From Litchfieldia salsa (GTDB lineage: Bacteria > Bacillota > Bacilli > Bacillales > Bacillaceae_L), in the NCBI RefSeq assembly GCF_900104555.1, contig NZ_FNJU01000007.1, positions 1 through 64,000 of the forward strand: DNA of 64,000 nucleotides, in the 5' to 3' direction. The notes beneath the pieces are model-generated. The model searched no databases. It saw only the letters and a list, made by a program, of their open reading frames with translations, and was not told the origin of the DNA. Made by a program: the position numbers and the translations under genes. Below, piece after piece: positions 42,818 to 52,699 of the stretch. Every line of letters starts with the position of its first letter. Position 1 is the first letter of the stretch.

Positions 42818-44998
42818 TCAACTACTAATTTTAATTCCTGCTTTAGCTTGCTTTCTTCTTTGATGTAATATTGGTTCTGTATAGCCATTTGGTTGCTGAT
42901 AACCTTTAAAAACTAGGTCTACTGCCGCCTGAAATGCTATAGACTCTTCGAAATTCGGACTCATCGGGATGTACTGAGGATCCCCAGAGTTTTGCTCATC
43001 CACTACTTTTGCCATCCTTTTTAATGTATCCATTACTCTTTCTTTACTACAAATTTGATGGTGTAACCAATTAGCCATATGTTGACTTGAAATCCGCAAA
43101 GTAGCACGATCCTCCATTAGTCCAACATTATTTATATCTTTTACTTTTGAGCATCCAATCCCTTTATCAATCCATCTAACAACATAACCTAAGATTCCTT
43201 GTGCATTATTATCTAATTCTTGTTGAATTTCTTCTTCAGTCCAGTCAGTATTTATTGCGACAGGTATTGATAGTATTTTATCTAAATAATCATTAGACTC
43301 TTTGTGTAATCTATCCTGAACTTTCACTACATTTAGTTGATGATAATGGATTGCATGTAATGTAGCAGCAGTAGGGGAAGGTACCCATGCTGTATTTGCT
43401 CCAGCTTCTAAATGACTAATTTTTTGATTGATCATATCATTCATTAAGTCAGGCATCGCCCACATTCCCTTACCAATTTGAGCACGCCCCTGTAACCCAC
43501 AAGCTAAACCTATTGCTACATTTGACTTTTCATAACTATTTAACCATGAGGATGTTTTCATCTCACTTTTGCGAATCATTGGACCTGCTTCCATAGATGT
43601 ATGAATTTCATCTCCTGTTCGGTCCAAAAATCCAGTATTTATAAATGCGATTCTATCCTTAACTTCTTTTATACAATTTGTTAAGTTTACGGTGGTTCGA
43701 CGTTCCTCATCCATAACCCCAATTTTTAACGTATTAGCTTCAAGGTCAAGGATTTTTTCCACATTTGAAAAAAGCTTATTAGCAAAGGCTACCTCCTCGG
43801 AACCATGCATCTTAGGCTTTACTATATAAATTGAACCTTTTTTAGAGTTTTGATAGGTACCATTCCGTAAGAGATCGTGTTTTGCAATTAAACTAGTAAC
43901 AACGCAATCAAGAATACCTTCAGGTATCTCGTTTCTATCTTCGAATAGTATCGCATCAGTAGTCATTAAGTGACCAACATTACGTATAAACATAAGGGAT
44001 CTTCCAGGCAAAGTAAGTTCTCTTCCATCTATTCCCGTATAAGTACGATCAGGATTAAGTTTACGTGTAACTTCTTTGCCATCCTTTTTAAAGATAGACG
44101 TTAGGTTACCTTTTATTAGTCCTAACCAATTCCGATATACGTCTACCTTGTCATCCGCATCAACGGCAGCTACCGAATCTTCACAATCCATTATTGTAGT
44201 AATTGCTGATTCCAAAACAACATCTTTTATTCCAGCACTATCTTGCATTCCAATTGGATGTGCTCGATCGATTTGAATCTCTATGTGCAGTCCGTTATTT
44301 TTACACAAAACGGCAGATGGCTCTCCCTGTAAACCTTGGTATCCTATCAATTGATTTCTGTCTTTTAACTCTACAACCTTTTCATTATTGAGTAACACTG
44401 ATAAAAGGCCATTTTCGATGCAATACTTTTTTGCATCCTTATGAGAGGCTTCCTTCAATGGAATAACTTCATCAAGAAAATTTTTCGCAAAATCGATTAC
44501 TTGATTTCCACGGATTGGATTGTAGTTACTTTTATGTTCAGCACCCTCTTCTTCACTGATAACATCTGTTCCATATAGTGCATCGTATAAGCTACCCCAT
44601 CGTGCATTTGCAGCGTTAATTGCATAGCGTGAATTATTTAGTGGTACAACTAATTGTGGTCCTGGCTGCTGTGTAATTTCAACATCCACACCATCTGTAT
44701 TAACTTGGAATTCTTCCACCATAGGCTCTAAGTAACCGATTTCACTTAAAAAAGACTTGTATGATTGAAAGTCAAAGTTCTCTTTATTATCTTTAAACCA
44801 ACTATTTATTTGCTCTTGAAGATGTATTCTTTTACCAAGAAGTTCCTCATTTTCTACTGTGAGATCATTAATTACGTTTTCAAAGTCGGCCCAGAACTTT
44901 TCAACTTTTAGTCCAGTTCCCGGTAAGACTTCAGAATTAATGAAATTATACAAAGTGTTTATTACTTTTAGATTGCCGACCGTAGTATAGTTTTCCAT
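42818..44998 (-). CDS. glcB: malate synthase G
   Basis: The 726-residue protein has the length and motifs of malate synthase [19 protein letters not shown] (catalytic Asp/Glu region), [37 protein letters not shown]. It condenses glyoxylate with acetyl-CoA to malate. No isocitrate lyase gene is in the window, so glyoxylate may come from glycolate, allantoin or another source. ATG follows GGAGGGG. Middle gene of a three-gene operon. Confidence 0.95.
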   Translation of the reverse strand: MENYTTVGNLKVINTLYNFINSEVLPGTGLKVEKFWADFENVINDLTVENEELLGKRIHLQEQINSWFKDNKENFDFQSYKSFLSEIGYLEPMVEEFQVNTDGVDVEITQQPGPQLVVPLNNSRYAINAANARWGSLYDALYGTDVISEEEGAEHKSNYNPIRGNQVIDFAKNFLDEVIPLKEASHKDAKKYCIENGLLSVLLNNEKVVELKDRNQLIGYQGLQGEPSAVLCKNNGLHIEIQIDRAHPIGMQDSAGIKDVVLESAITTIMDCEDSVAAVDADDKVDVYRNWLGLIKGNLTSIFKKDGKEVTRKLNPDRTYTGIDGRELTLPGRSLMFIRNVGHLMTTDAILFEDRNEIPEGILDCVVTSLIAKHDLLRNGTYQNSKKGSIYIVKPKMHGSEEVAFANKLFSNVEKILDLEANTLKIGVMDEERRTTVNLTNCIKEVKDRIAFINTGFLDRTGDEIHTSMEAGPMIRKSEMKTSSWLNSYEKSNVAIGLACGLQGRAQIGKGMWAMPDLMNDMINQKISHLEAGANTAWVPSPTAATLHAIHYHQLNVVKVQDRLHKESNDYLDKILSIPVAINTDWTEEEIQQELDNNAQGILGYVVRWIDKGIGCSKVKDINNVGLMEDRATLRISSQHMANWLHHQICSKERVMDTLKRMAKVVDEQNSGDPQYIPMSPNFEESIAFQAAVDLVFKGYQQPNGYTEPILHQRRKQAKAGIKISS

Positions 44999-45047
44999 TT
45001 TCCCCTCCGTATTTTCATTAATGATTTTAAAACAATTAAATGTTGTA

Positions 45048-47159
45048 CTAGATACTTACTTGCTTTTTCAGACCTTTGACAAAGTCGATATCTTCTAAGA
45101 CTTGTGGGCGGAAGCGTTCCCAAGAGAATGGCTCATCGTCTAGATGCATCAGTGGCTGCTCCACATAATGAGATGAAGTCACTTCAATAAGATCGTCCCA
45201 GTGCTTAATCGCATGAGGTGCTTCTAACCATTGTAATGCTTTTTGACGTTCAGCCTCATCTCCAGTCTTAACGAACATTTCATAACAAACCCCAGCACGT
45301 AGTTTATCGGCAAAATATAGACCTAATAATGCCCAAGCCTTAATATCTGCCTTTTCGCAGCAAAGAACGGGAGAATCATTTTTAGTTATCGATGCAATCA
45401 ACTCAAGACCGTGCAGTGAATCTTTCTCTAATGTATCAGCTAATTGAATTGGAGTGACAAACCCTTCAGTTGATTCCTGATTAATTTTACGTTCTACAAA
45501 GTCACGAATTGATAGATATGTTGATTCTATTGGCCTGGTATTTAGTAGATCTTCAAGTGATATAAACGCTTTCCCCGAGTTATATCCTGAAGTATCTGTG
45601 GAAAGAAAACCTTCAGCATATAAGGTGAAATCCCATAAAATTAAAAAGGATGAGGCAAGAGCTAATGGCATCTTACTAACAGACGAATATGCATCTAACA
45701 TCAGTTGTCCATTAGATTGACCATATCGGCGTCCCAGTGCATTTGCAAACACTTCATCTGATGTTGTAGGATCGAATAATAATCTCCCCCATAACATATA
45801 GTAAAGCCAATGTTTTTCGAACGCGTATGACCACTCGAAATGATCACTATCCCTTGAGTGAGAATAATCATAGGCCGGAATAAAGCACTCAGATCCTATA
45901 AAATATCCTCCTACATAATCATGACCGTTTTCCTTAATATGTTCTCTTATGAAATTCGGCTGAGCCCATCGTAGTGTAAAAAAGTCTTCATTACGAGCCA
46001 TCCATGTTATTTTGTAATTTTGGGGATCTGGGTTCCAATATCCCTTTAACCCATCACTCAATCCTCCATGAGTTATTCGCAATTTTGGAGTTGAATATGC
46101 ATGTGACCAATTAAACTTTAGTTCTAGCCAGACTGGGTCTGGGAGGAAATCGTTCTTCTCAATTGCTTCTCTTGTAATAGACGGATCAATTGTGAATGGA
46201 GCACGATAAATGTACTTAACAGGCCTATTGGCATCCTTCATTCCTTGATAGTAAACATCCTCAACCCACTTTTGACGCTCTTCGGGAGACATGCCACCCA
46301 TTCTTTCACCTAAAGAAGTACTCAGCCCAGTTAGATCTGGATACTCATCAATCAATTGTGTTACACATTCACGATTGTATTGTTTGATTTGATCTGTAGA
46401 ATAAGAATCACCAAGATGATAAAACTTTTCATCGCTAACGGCATTGGGATCGTAGTGTTCTCGGAACGATTCAGAGACGAATATATTCCAAGTAACTAAG
46501 TACGTTTCTATACCACGCTCTTTTGCCATTTTAAATAAGGATGTCCAAAATCCCTTCCATTCTGCATGCTCTTCATCTGTAAAAGGAGTGGCTTTCGGGA
46601 AATTTTTTGGTTTAATCATATATGGAAATGGATGCATGCTCCATAAAGTCAGTACGTTATAGCGATTTTCTGCCATCATGTCTAAAAATGATTTCCAGAA
46701 CTCAAGATCACGGACCGTTTCTTTTTGCACTTCAAAACTTTCATTTTGCCTGTAAGACGACCAAGGGAGATTGAACTTCAAAGCACGAAACGAAAATTTA
46801 GGGTTAATGATACATTCTTTTACGCTTGAAAGGTCACCTTGATTCTGAAGTTGCTCACAAATCTCTAAAATTCCGTGCTTTGCACCAGACTCATCACTTG
46901 CTAATAGATATATATTAGATTTCCCTTGATTGTCTCCCCGCTGGATTTGAAACCCCTCTGAGCTTAGTCCCGAATCTATGTTTAATTCATTGCTCTGGTT
47001 TCCGTCATGGTTGTTCGTCAAGATCATAATATTGTGTGTGTTAGGGTCTTCTTTTGAGCTCATGGTCCAACTCTCACCCAATTCAGATATTGCATTTTTT
47101 AATCTATCCATTGCAAAATTGATCATTGGTGATTGTTCAGGATATGTAAGTGTTATCAT
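45048..47159 (-). CDS. glycoside hydrolase-like protein with N-terminal GH67N/GH20b-type domain
   Basis: The 703-residue protein has no signal peptide. Residues 1-115 look like the small alpha/beta domain seen in front of GH20 and GH67 enzymes ([21 protein letters not shown]). From about 120 a TIM-barrel-like part follows ([58 protein letters not shown]). This suggests an intracellular alpha-glucuronidase-like or related enzyme; the exact family is uncertain and catalytic acids could not be assigned. It is the first gene of an operon with malate synthase G and a FAH protein, and has an LTTR box upstream. GGAGGG precedes the ATG. Confidence 0.7.
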   Translation of the reverse strand: MITLTYPEQSPMINFAMDRLKNAISELGESWTMSSKEDPNTHNIMILTNNHDGNQSNELNIDSGLSSEGFQIQRGDNQGKSNIYLLASDESGAKHGILEICEQLQNQGDLSSVKECIINPKFSFRALKFNLPWSSYRQNESFEVQKETVRDLEFWKSFLDMMAENRYNVLTLWSMHPFPYMIKPKNFPKATPFTDEEHAEWKGFWTSLFKMAKERGIETYLVTWNIFVSESFREHYDPNAVSDEKFYHLGDSYSTDQIKQYNRECVTQLIDEYPDLTGLSTSLGERMGGMSPEERQKWVEDVYYQGMKDANRPVKYIYRAPFTIDPSITREAIEKNDFLPDPVWLELKFNWSHAYSTPKLRITHGGLSDGLKGYWNPDPQNYKITWMARNEDFFTLRWAQPNFIREHIKENGHDYVGGYFIGSECFIPAYDYSHSRDSDHFEWSYAFEKHWLYYMLWGRLLFDPTTSDEVFANALGRRYGQSNGQLMLDAYSSVSKMPLALASSFLILWDFTLYAEGFLSTDTSGYNSGKAFISLEDLLNTRPIESTYLSIRDFVERKINQESTEGFVTPIQLADTLEKDSLHGLELIASITKNDSPVLCCEKADIKAWALLGLYFADKLRAGVCYEMFVKTGDEAERQKALQWLEAPHAIKHWDDLIEVTSSHYVEQPLMHLDDEPFSWERFRPQVLEDIDFVKGLKKQVSI

Positions 47160-47250
47160 TTATAATGTCCCTCCTTCTATATTTATTTATCTCATAATCT
47201 AAGTTTATATTAAGATTTACTATAACTCTAATACATATATAGAATTCCAA

Positions 47251-47269
47251 TTATGCGGTTTGGTTATGA
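47251..47269 (-). promoter_or_regulatory. LysR-type box upstream of the glycoside hydrolase-glcB operon
   Basis: Minus strand: TCAT-N11-ATAA with N11 AACCAAACCGC, nearly the same as the box before cidAB, and embedded in a similar block that also shares AATACATAT 10 bp away. It lies 92 bp upstream of the start codon. Confidence 0.6.
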
Positions 47270-47281
47270 AGGTAAATCAAA

Positions 47282-47330
47282 AAACCCAGTGTTATTCCTT
47301 TAAGAAATTCTAAGGACATGGCATGGGTTT
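47282..47330 (-). terminator. terminator of the uxaC-lar operon
   Basis: AAACCCA (47282-47288) pairs with TGGGTTT (47324-47330) with partial inner pairing; on the minus strand it runs into TTTTTT. It is just after the larC2 stop at 47359. Confidence 0.75.
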
Positions 47331-47358
47331 CAGAGACTTATTTTATATTTCGTTAAAT

Positions 47359-47832
47359 CTATATTTCGTTTAGTTTTATCCAAACCTTTTCATACACTTT
47401 CTTTAAAGGCACCTTATTAGCTATCGCAATTTCTTTACACTCTTCATATTCGGGGGCGCTTTGGATGACTTGTCCTTCATAAATCCCTTCTTTTACTGTA
47501 ACGGTTCCCCACTCGATTTCCACCCTCCTAAATCTCCTTTCAACACGATGAACGGTAAGAGGATAATAACGCAATCCAAGGGTAGTTGTTTCGTTGAATA
47601 AAATTTCCTTCAGTCTATTCAAGTTACTATTGGAACAGAGCAATTGAAGTAACACTCCAGGTCTATTTTTTTTCATATAAATCGGGGTGTAATAAACATC
47701 ATTTGCTCCTGCTTCAAAAAGCAAATCCATTACATACCCAAGCCATTCACCTGACATGTCATCTAGATTTACTTCCATTTTAAACATTTGATCATCAATA
47801 TGTTCATGATTAGGAGGATTCTTTGATACCAT
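47359..47832 (-). CDS. larC2: LarC C-terminal part (LarC2), nickel insertase
   Basis: The frame encodes the C-terminal portion of LarC (KMEVNLDDMSGEWLGYVMDLLFEAGANDVYYTPIYMKKNRPG). With LarC1 it uses CTP and inserts nickel into the pincer nucleotide cofactor. The ATG at 47832 has AAAGGGG 7 bases upstream, giving 157 residues. However, the frame is open back to 47937, and a +1 shift at the A7 run just before the larC1 stop would produce a full-length LarC fusion. In Lactobacillus plantarum larC is also split and joined by frameshifting, as I recall. Which mode is used here is not decided by the sequence. Confidence 0.88.
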   Translation of the reverse strand: MVSKNPPNHEHIDDQMFKMEVNLDDMSGEWLGYVMDLLFEAGANDVYYTPIYMKKNRPGVLLQLLCSNSNLNRLKEILFNETTTLGLRYYPLTVHRVERRFRRVEIEWGTVTVKEGIYEGQVIQSAPEYEECKEIAIANKVPLKKVYEKVWIKLNEI

Positions 47833-47851
47833 GAATGGTCCCCTTTCATTG

Positions 47852-48643
47852 TCAATTATTTTTTTGCAATTCTCCAATAATGACACGTAGAACGTTCGGA
47901 CGATCTTTAAAGGTTTTCGTCCCAGCCCCATAACCAACAGATTTAACTTCCATTGATGGAAGGGTGCAAAATTCTTCGGCCAACACTGATACTATGGCAG
48001 CTCCAGTTGGGGTTGTAAGCTCAAATCTCACATTGCTTTGTTCAATCGGTACACCTTTTAGCATTTCTAATGTAGCAGGAGCTGGTACTGGATAAATCCC
48101 ATGATCAATATGAATTTTTCCCGTTCCTACTGGGATAGATGAGGATTTTATACGCTTAATTTCTAATTGATGTATTAATATGGCCGTGCCAATAATATCG
48201 ATAATAGAATCCACTGCACCCACTTCATGAAAATGGACATTTTCCAATGGAATACCATGAATCTTTCCTTCTGCTTCACCAATCTTTTTAAAGATTTTTA
48301 GAGATGTTTCTTTTACTTCATCTGACAATTCCGCTGATTGAATTAATTCAACAATATCTTTATATGCTCGATGATCATGGGAATGATTGTGATCATGTGA
48401 ATGATTGTGATCATGTGAATGACTGTGATCATGAGCAGCAACATCATTCAATATTACATCAAACTTTGTAGAAGTTATTCCATTTTTCAAGACTTTCTTC
48501 CATTCCAATGTATACTCCTCTGAAATATTTAACTTTTTCAGTTCTTCTTCTAACTTAATAGGATCTGCTCCTGCATCAAGCAATGCTCCAATAACCATAT
48601 CTCCACTAACCCCAGAAAAACAATCAAAGTACAATGTCTTCAT
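47852..48643 (-). CDS. larC1: LarC N-terminal part (LarC1) with His-rich nickel loop
   Basis: The 263-residue protein has the LarC start (MKTLYFDCFSGVSGDMVIGALLDAG), and VHFHEVGAVDSIIDIIGTA with metal-ligand histidines. Residues about 70-92 form a loop of HD/HSHDHNH repeats, 13 histidines in 23 residues, a probable nickel store or sensor. The stop TGA (47852-47854) follows GCAAAAAAATAA, a slippery-looking stretch. Start codon lies within larB (20-base overlap), after GGGAG. LarC1+C2 finish the nickel-pincer nucleotide. Confidence 0.92.
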   Translation of the reverse strand: MKTLYFDCFSGVSGDMVIGALLDAGADPIKLEEELKKLNISEEYTLEWKKVLKNGITSTKFDVILNDVAAHDHSHSHDHNHSHDHNHSHDHRAYKDIVELIQSAELSDEVKETSLKIFKKIGEAEGKIHGIPLENVHFHEVGAVDSIIDIIGTAILIHQLEIKRIKSSSIPVGTGKIHIDHGIYPVPAPATLEMLKGVPIEQSNVRFELTTPTGAAIVSVLAEEFCTLPSMEVKSVGYGAGTKTFKDRPNVLRVIIGELQKNN

Positions 48644-49394
48644 CTTGATGAACTCCCTTTTTTGCTATTCGATAAATTAAGGCCGCGTTATATGCAGCAC
48701 CAAACCCATTATCAATATTTACTACACTGATGCCTGATGCACATGAATTTAACATGGTTAGTAATGCTGATAACCCATTGAAATTCGCACCATATCCAAT
48801 ACTTGTCGGAACCGCCATAATGGGATGAGAAACAAGTCCTCCGACCACGCTTGGAAGAGCTCCTTCCATTCCAGCCACTACGACGGAAACTGTCGCATTT
48901 TGAATCTCTTCGATATTATCAAAAAGGCGATGAATTCCTGCCACACCGACATCATAAATTCTGCGAACATTACATCCTAACGCTTCTGCTGTAACGGCAG
49001 CTTCTTCTGCTACCTTTAAATCGGATGTACCCGCACAAACAATGGCAATATACCCCTTAAAGGAATCTGCCTTAGGGTCCTCCTTCCAAAACAGGATTTG
49101 AGCTAGCTCATGATAAAAAAACTCTGGATACTCTTGAAGAATATACTCCGCTTTTTCTTTGGTAATCCTAGTAACTAATACATCATTGTGATTAGATCTT
49201 ATTGAATTAATAATTAGAAGGATTTGTTCTGCCGTTTTTCCTTCTCCATAAATGACTTCAGGGAATCCTTGTCTCTTTTTGCGATGATGATCAACTTTCG
49301 CAAATCCTAAGTTTTCATATGTGGAAAGCTTACCCTTTGCTTCTGTCACCGTTAATTTTCCACTTTGAACCTGCTGTAAAATCTCTTCCAACAT
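48624..49394 (-). CDS. larB: LarB, pyridinium-3,5-biscarboxylate mononucleotide synthase
   Basis: The 256-residue protein has an AIR-carboxylase-like domain: IVCAGTSDLKVAEEAAVTAEALG, YDVGVAGIHRL, VVVAGMEGALPSVVGGL and VPTSIGYGANFNGLSALLTMLNSC. LarB carboxylates nicotinic acid adenine dinucleotide to start synthesis of the nickel-pincer cofactor. I placed the start at the ATG 49394, 8 bases from AAGGAG; a GTG three codons earlier overlaps it. Cofactor genes larB-larC1-larC2 are contiguous at the end of the operon. Confidence 0.92.
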   Translation of the reverse strand: MLEEILQQVQSGKLTVTEAKGKLSTYENLGFAKVDHHRKKRQGFPEVIYGEGKTAEQILLIINSIRSNHNDVLVTRITKEKAEYILQEYPEFFYHELAQILFWKEDPKADSFKGYIAIVCAGTSDLKVAEEAAVTAEALGCNVRRIYDVGVAGIHRLFDNIEEIQNATVSVVVAGMEGALPSVVGGLVSHPIMAVPTSIGYGANFNGLSALLTMLNSCASGISVVNIDNGFGAAYNAALIYRIAKKGVHQDEDIVL

Positions 49395-49438
49395 GTCTTT
49401 CACTCCTTAGCCACCGTATCTAAATAGATGATTATTTA

Positions 49439-50911
49439 CTAAAAATACTTTTTCAGATCATGTGCAAACATATCATATTTTCTATAGATCTCTAAGTATG
49501 TTTCATGATTGTTTTGGTCCGGTATAACTGGAGACCCCATCGGTATATTCTTTTTTATTTCATCAAAGGACGTCACTTTTCCTAACGCGACTAAAGCTGT
49601 CCATGCTGCTCCCCAAGCTGCACTATGGTGAGTCTCTGAAACATACACTTCTTTTCCAAAGACATCAGCTACTATTTGTAACCATACTTTCGATTTTGAT
49701 AGCCCACCATTAATATAGATTTTTTCTGGTTCACCAACTGAATATTCTAATGCTTTGGCAATTTGGTATAAATTAAAGGTAATACCCTCTAAAACCGCAC
49801 GAACGAAATGTTCTTGTTTATGGGTAACAGTCATCCCAAAAAAATTCCCTCTCGCATGTTGGTTCCATAATGGAGCTCTTTCACCATTTATATAAGGGAA
49901 AAATAATATCCCCTCAGCTCCGGGCGTCACTCGCTCGGCTTCATTCGTAAAATCATCAAAGCTCCCTTGATAATGTAAGAGTTCTTTTAACCATTGTAGG
50001 GCAATCCCCCCATTATTTGTTGGCCCACCAATAATATAATCATCCTCTGTAAATGCATAACAAAAAGTTTCGTGGTTTTCACTTAGCTTGAAACCCTTAG
50101 TAAACTGTCTGATAGCTCCGCTTGTCCCGGCAGTTATCGCCACTTCCCCCTTTGAAATGGCCCCAATTCCTAAGTTAGCTAATTGACCGTCAGCTGCACC
50201 TATTACAAACGGAATTTCTGTTGTAAGTCCTAGCTTATCTGCTACCGCTTTCTCTAAGCCAGTTAAAACTTTAGTTGGGGGAACTATGTTCGATAGTTGT
50301 TCCTTCTTGATTCCTGCCTTTTCTACAAGCTCATCATCCCACTTAAGAGTTTTACCATTAAATAGCCCTGTGGCTGATGCCATTGAAAAATCAATGACTC
50401 GCTGATTAAACCATTTGAAAACAAGGTACTCCTTGATTGAAAGAAAATATTGTGCATTATGATATGGCTCATATTCCGTTTCCTTCATCCATACTAACTT
50501 TGATAATGGAGACATCGGGTGTGTAGGCATTCCATTTTTGGCATAAATGTTCATTCCATCCTCTTCCATTAAATGAGCAGCTTGTTCACTACTTCTTCCA
50601 TCAGCCCATATTAATGCCTTTGATAGAGGATTCCCATCCCCGTCAATACAAATGATAGAATGCATGGCTGCTGATAGACCTATCGTAACTATTTCATTCT
50701 TCTCTATGTTCGCTAGACCTAAAGCATCCCTTACCGCTAATACAGCTAATTGAACAATCTCATCAGGATCTTGCTCAACCCATCCTGGTTTAGGATAATA
50801 AGAAGTAATTAATTTTTCAGATTCTGAAACAACCTTCCCCTTTAGTGTAAAAACGACCGCTTTTACACTCGTTGTTCCAATATCAAGACCCATGACCAGC
50901 TCTCTAGACAT
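49439..50911 (-). CDS. gntK: FGGY family gluconokinase
   Basis: The 490-residue protein is an FGGY kinase: LGDIGTTS-like MGLDIGTTSVKAVVF at the start, SAAMHSI, IWADGRSSEQA, GMPTHPMSPLSKLVWMKE and the adenosine motif INGGLSKSKVW. The HPMSPLSKL block resembles Bacillus gluconate kinase more than xylulokinase or glycerol kinase. It would phosphorylate D-gluconate to 6-phosphogluconate, the substrate of Gnd encoded nearby under the same operator. It lies between larE and larB, in a lar operon, which is unusual. Xylulokinase is the alternative, though no xylose gene is present. Confidence 0.86.
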   Translation of the reverse strand: MSRELVMGLDIGTTSVKAVVFTLKGKVVSESEKLITSYYPKPGWVEQDPDEIVQLAVLAVRDALGLANIEKNEIVTIGLSAAMHSIICIDGDGNPLSKALIWADGRSSEQAAHLMEEDGMNIYAKNGMPTHPMSPLSKLVWMKETEYEPYHNAQYFLSIKEYLVFKWFNQRVIDFSMASATGLFNGKTLKWDDELVEKAGIKKEQLSNIVPPTKVLTGLEKAVADKLGLTTEIPFVIGAADGQLANLGIGAISKGEVAITAGTSGAIRQFTKGFKLSENHETFCYAFTEDDYIIGGPTNNGGIALQWLKELLHYQGSFDDFTNEAERVTPGAEGILFFPYINGERAPLWNQHARGNFFGMTVTHKQEHFVRAVLEGITFNLYQIAKALEYSVGEPEKIYINGGLSKSKVWLQIVADVFGKEVYVSETHHSAAWGAAWTALVALGKVTSFDEIKKNIPMGSPVIPDQNNHETYLEIYRKYDMFAHDLKKYF

Positions 50912-50952
50912 CCTTCATCTTCCCTTCAAATTTACTAATCTTCACAGAAAAA

Positions 50953-50974
50953 GCTTTGGAGAAAATTCCAAAGC
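50953..50974 (-). terminator. hairpin with T-run between larE and gntK
   Basis: GCTTTGGA (50953-50960) pairs with TCCAAAGC (50967-50974); on the minus strand it is followed by TTTTTC. It follows the larE stop at once and precedes gntK with no room for a new promoter, so it may be a partial terminator lowering expression of the downstream genes. Confidence 0.6.
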
Positions 50975-50982
50975 CTTTTCTA

Positions 50983-51783
50983 TTATGAAAGAACCTTATT
51001 CATACTTCCGCTCTTATAACCTACTAAATCTAATGTTATATATTTGTACCCGTATTCTATAAGCTCTCTCGAAATAGCTTCATGATTTTCTAATACGATT
51101 GTCATATCGCCTGGTTCTACCTCGATCCTTGCGATTTCCTGATGCGTTCTTACTCGAACCTGACGAATATTTAATGATTTTAAATAAGCTTCTGCTTTTT
51201 CCACCTTTGTTAGCTTTTCAATTGTTATTTGTTCACCATAAGCAATTCTAGACGAAAGACATGCAAATGAAGGTTTATTCCATGTTGGTAAATCATAGTC
51301 TCTAGAAAGCTCTCGAATCTCATCCTTAAATAAATTTGCTTCTTGTAATGGACCACGAATTCCCTTTTCCTTTGCAGCTTTCATACCAGGGCGAAATTCA
51401 TTTAAATCATCTGCTATGACACCGTACACAACATTATTGTATCCCTCTTTTTCCATGACAGGAATCAAATGATCAAAGAGACTGCTTTTACAAAAATAAC
51501 AGCGATTTCGGTCATTTTCAATATACCCAGGGATGGCTAATTCTGAGGTCTCTAATACAAGATGATTGACTCCTATTCGATCTGCTAATTCCTTTGCCTC
51601 TTCTAGCTCACTAGAAGGATATGTTTCTGAATCAGCGGTCACAGCGACTACCCGATCAGGCCCTAGTGTATCAACCGCTACTTTTAATAAGAAGGTACTA
51701 TCCACTCCACCTGAAAAAGCGACAACTACCGATTCCATCTCACGGAGAATTGACACTAACTTCAGATATTTTTCATTAATCAT
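50983..51783 (-). CDS. larE: LarE, ATP-dependent sulfur transferase
   Basis: The 266-residue PP-loop ATPase has SGGVDSTF (24-31) and the sulfur-donor cysteine in PSFACLSSRI (Cys175), plus a CYFC pair at 95-98. LarE transfers sulfur to the pincer nucleotide, in some organisms from its own cysteine and in others using an Fe-S cluster; the additional cysteines here leave that open. Third of the three cofactor functions in the operon. It follows the mannonate-type SDR by 73 bp. Confidence 0.93.
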   Translation of the reverse strand: MINEKYLKLVSILREMESVVVAFSGGVDSTFLLKVAVDTLGPDRVVAVTADSETYPSSELEEAKELADRIGVNHLVLETSELAIPGYIENDRNRCYFCKSSLFDHLIPVMEKEGYNNVVYGVIADDLNEFRPGMKAAKEKGIRGPLQEANLFKDEIRELSRDYDLPTWNKPSFACLSSRIAYGEQITIEKLTKVEKAEAYLKSLNIRQVRVRTHQEIARIEVEPGDMTIVLENHEAISRELIEYGYKYITLDLVGYKSGSMNKVLS

Positions 51784-51856
51784 TGTCCTTCTCCTTTCTT
51801 AACAAACTGATATGTTTTAATATATATAGATTCATAGATTAGTAGACCTAATTCGA

Positions 51857-52627
51857 TTAGATAGTCATACTTCCAAAACCGCCGTCAACTCGAATAAGAG
51901 TACCGGTTACAAAGCTTGAAGCCTGTTCAGAGGAAAGCCAAACCGCGGCACCTTTTAGTTCATCAGGATTTCCAAATCGCTTCATAGGTGTATGATTCAT
52001 AATGGATTCAATTCGCTCTTCACTAAGGATTTTCCTATTTTGCTCTGCTGGAAAAAATCCAGGAATAATTGCATTCACACGAATACCGTAAGGAGCAAAT
52101 TCTCGTGCTAAAAACTGTGTGACACTATTTACTCCTGCTTTTGAGACTGAATACGTAAACACTTTTGATAATGGAGTAGTGGAAGAAACAGAAGAAATAT
52201 TAATAATGCTTCCCTTTCTTTTCTGTTCGATCATTCTTTTAGCAAAGATCTGACATGCAACGACAAGTCCTTTTAAATTAACATCCATAATGTCGTCCCA
52301 TTCCTCCATCTCTAACTCAAAAAATGGAGTTGCACTATTTTTCCCTGGTGCATTAAGTATAATATCAAAACCGCCTGACCACTCTTCAATTTCTTTAGCC
52401 ACACGTTCTAAAGATTCTCTTGAACTAACATCTGCTTGAAACGCTTTACTTTCTCCACCGTTTTGTTCAATCTCTTGAACTACTACATTCGCTTTTTCAA
52501 GATTACGACCCACGATTGCAATTTTCGCCCCATGTTCAGCTAAGCCTTTGGCAATGGATGCTCCTAATACACTATTCCCACCAATTGCTACAGCCGTTTT
52601 CCCTGTTAAATCAAATAATTGACTCAT
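51857..52627 (-). CDS. SDR family, probable D-mannonate oxidoreductase (fructuronate reductase)
   Basis: The 256-residue SDR has a GGNSVLGASIA cofactor loop, NAPGKN in place of NNAG, the catalytic YSVSK, and the stretch PGFFPAEQNRKIL followed by TPMKRFGNPDEL. The PGFFxxxQNR motif is shared, as I recall, with the SDR-type UxuB (YjmF) of B. subtilis, which interconverts D-fructuronate and D-mannonate. That fits directly after UxaC in a pathway. Start at ATG 52627 after AAGGGGG; the frame extends 8 codons further up. Another sugar-acid dehydrogenase such as gluconate 5-dehydrogenase is the alternative. Confidence 0.8.
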   Translation of the reverse strand: MSQLFDLTGKTAVAIGGNSVLGASIAKGLAEHGAKIAIVGRNLEKANVVVQEIEQNGGESKAFQADVSSRESLERVAKEIEEWSGGFDIILNAPGKNSATPFFELEMEEWDDIMDVNLKGLVVACQIFAKRMIEQKRKGSIINISSVSSTTPLSKVFTYSVSKAGVNSVTQFLAREFAPYGIRVNAIIPGFFPAEQNRKILSEERIESIMNHTPMKRFGNPDELKGAAVWLSSEQASSFVTGTLIRVDGGFGSMTI

Positions 52628-52699
52628 TTTTAAAATCCCCCTTAGCGCCATCTGCAGGCAGCAATCTTTAAAATGTGGCTACCTGTAAGTGTTTTGTTT

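Noticed and set aside
48366-48435. Short direct repeats considered as a CRISPR array
   Set aside because: The units are about 18 bp, without spacers and in frame within larC1, encoding a His-rich loop.
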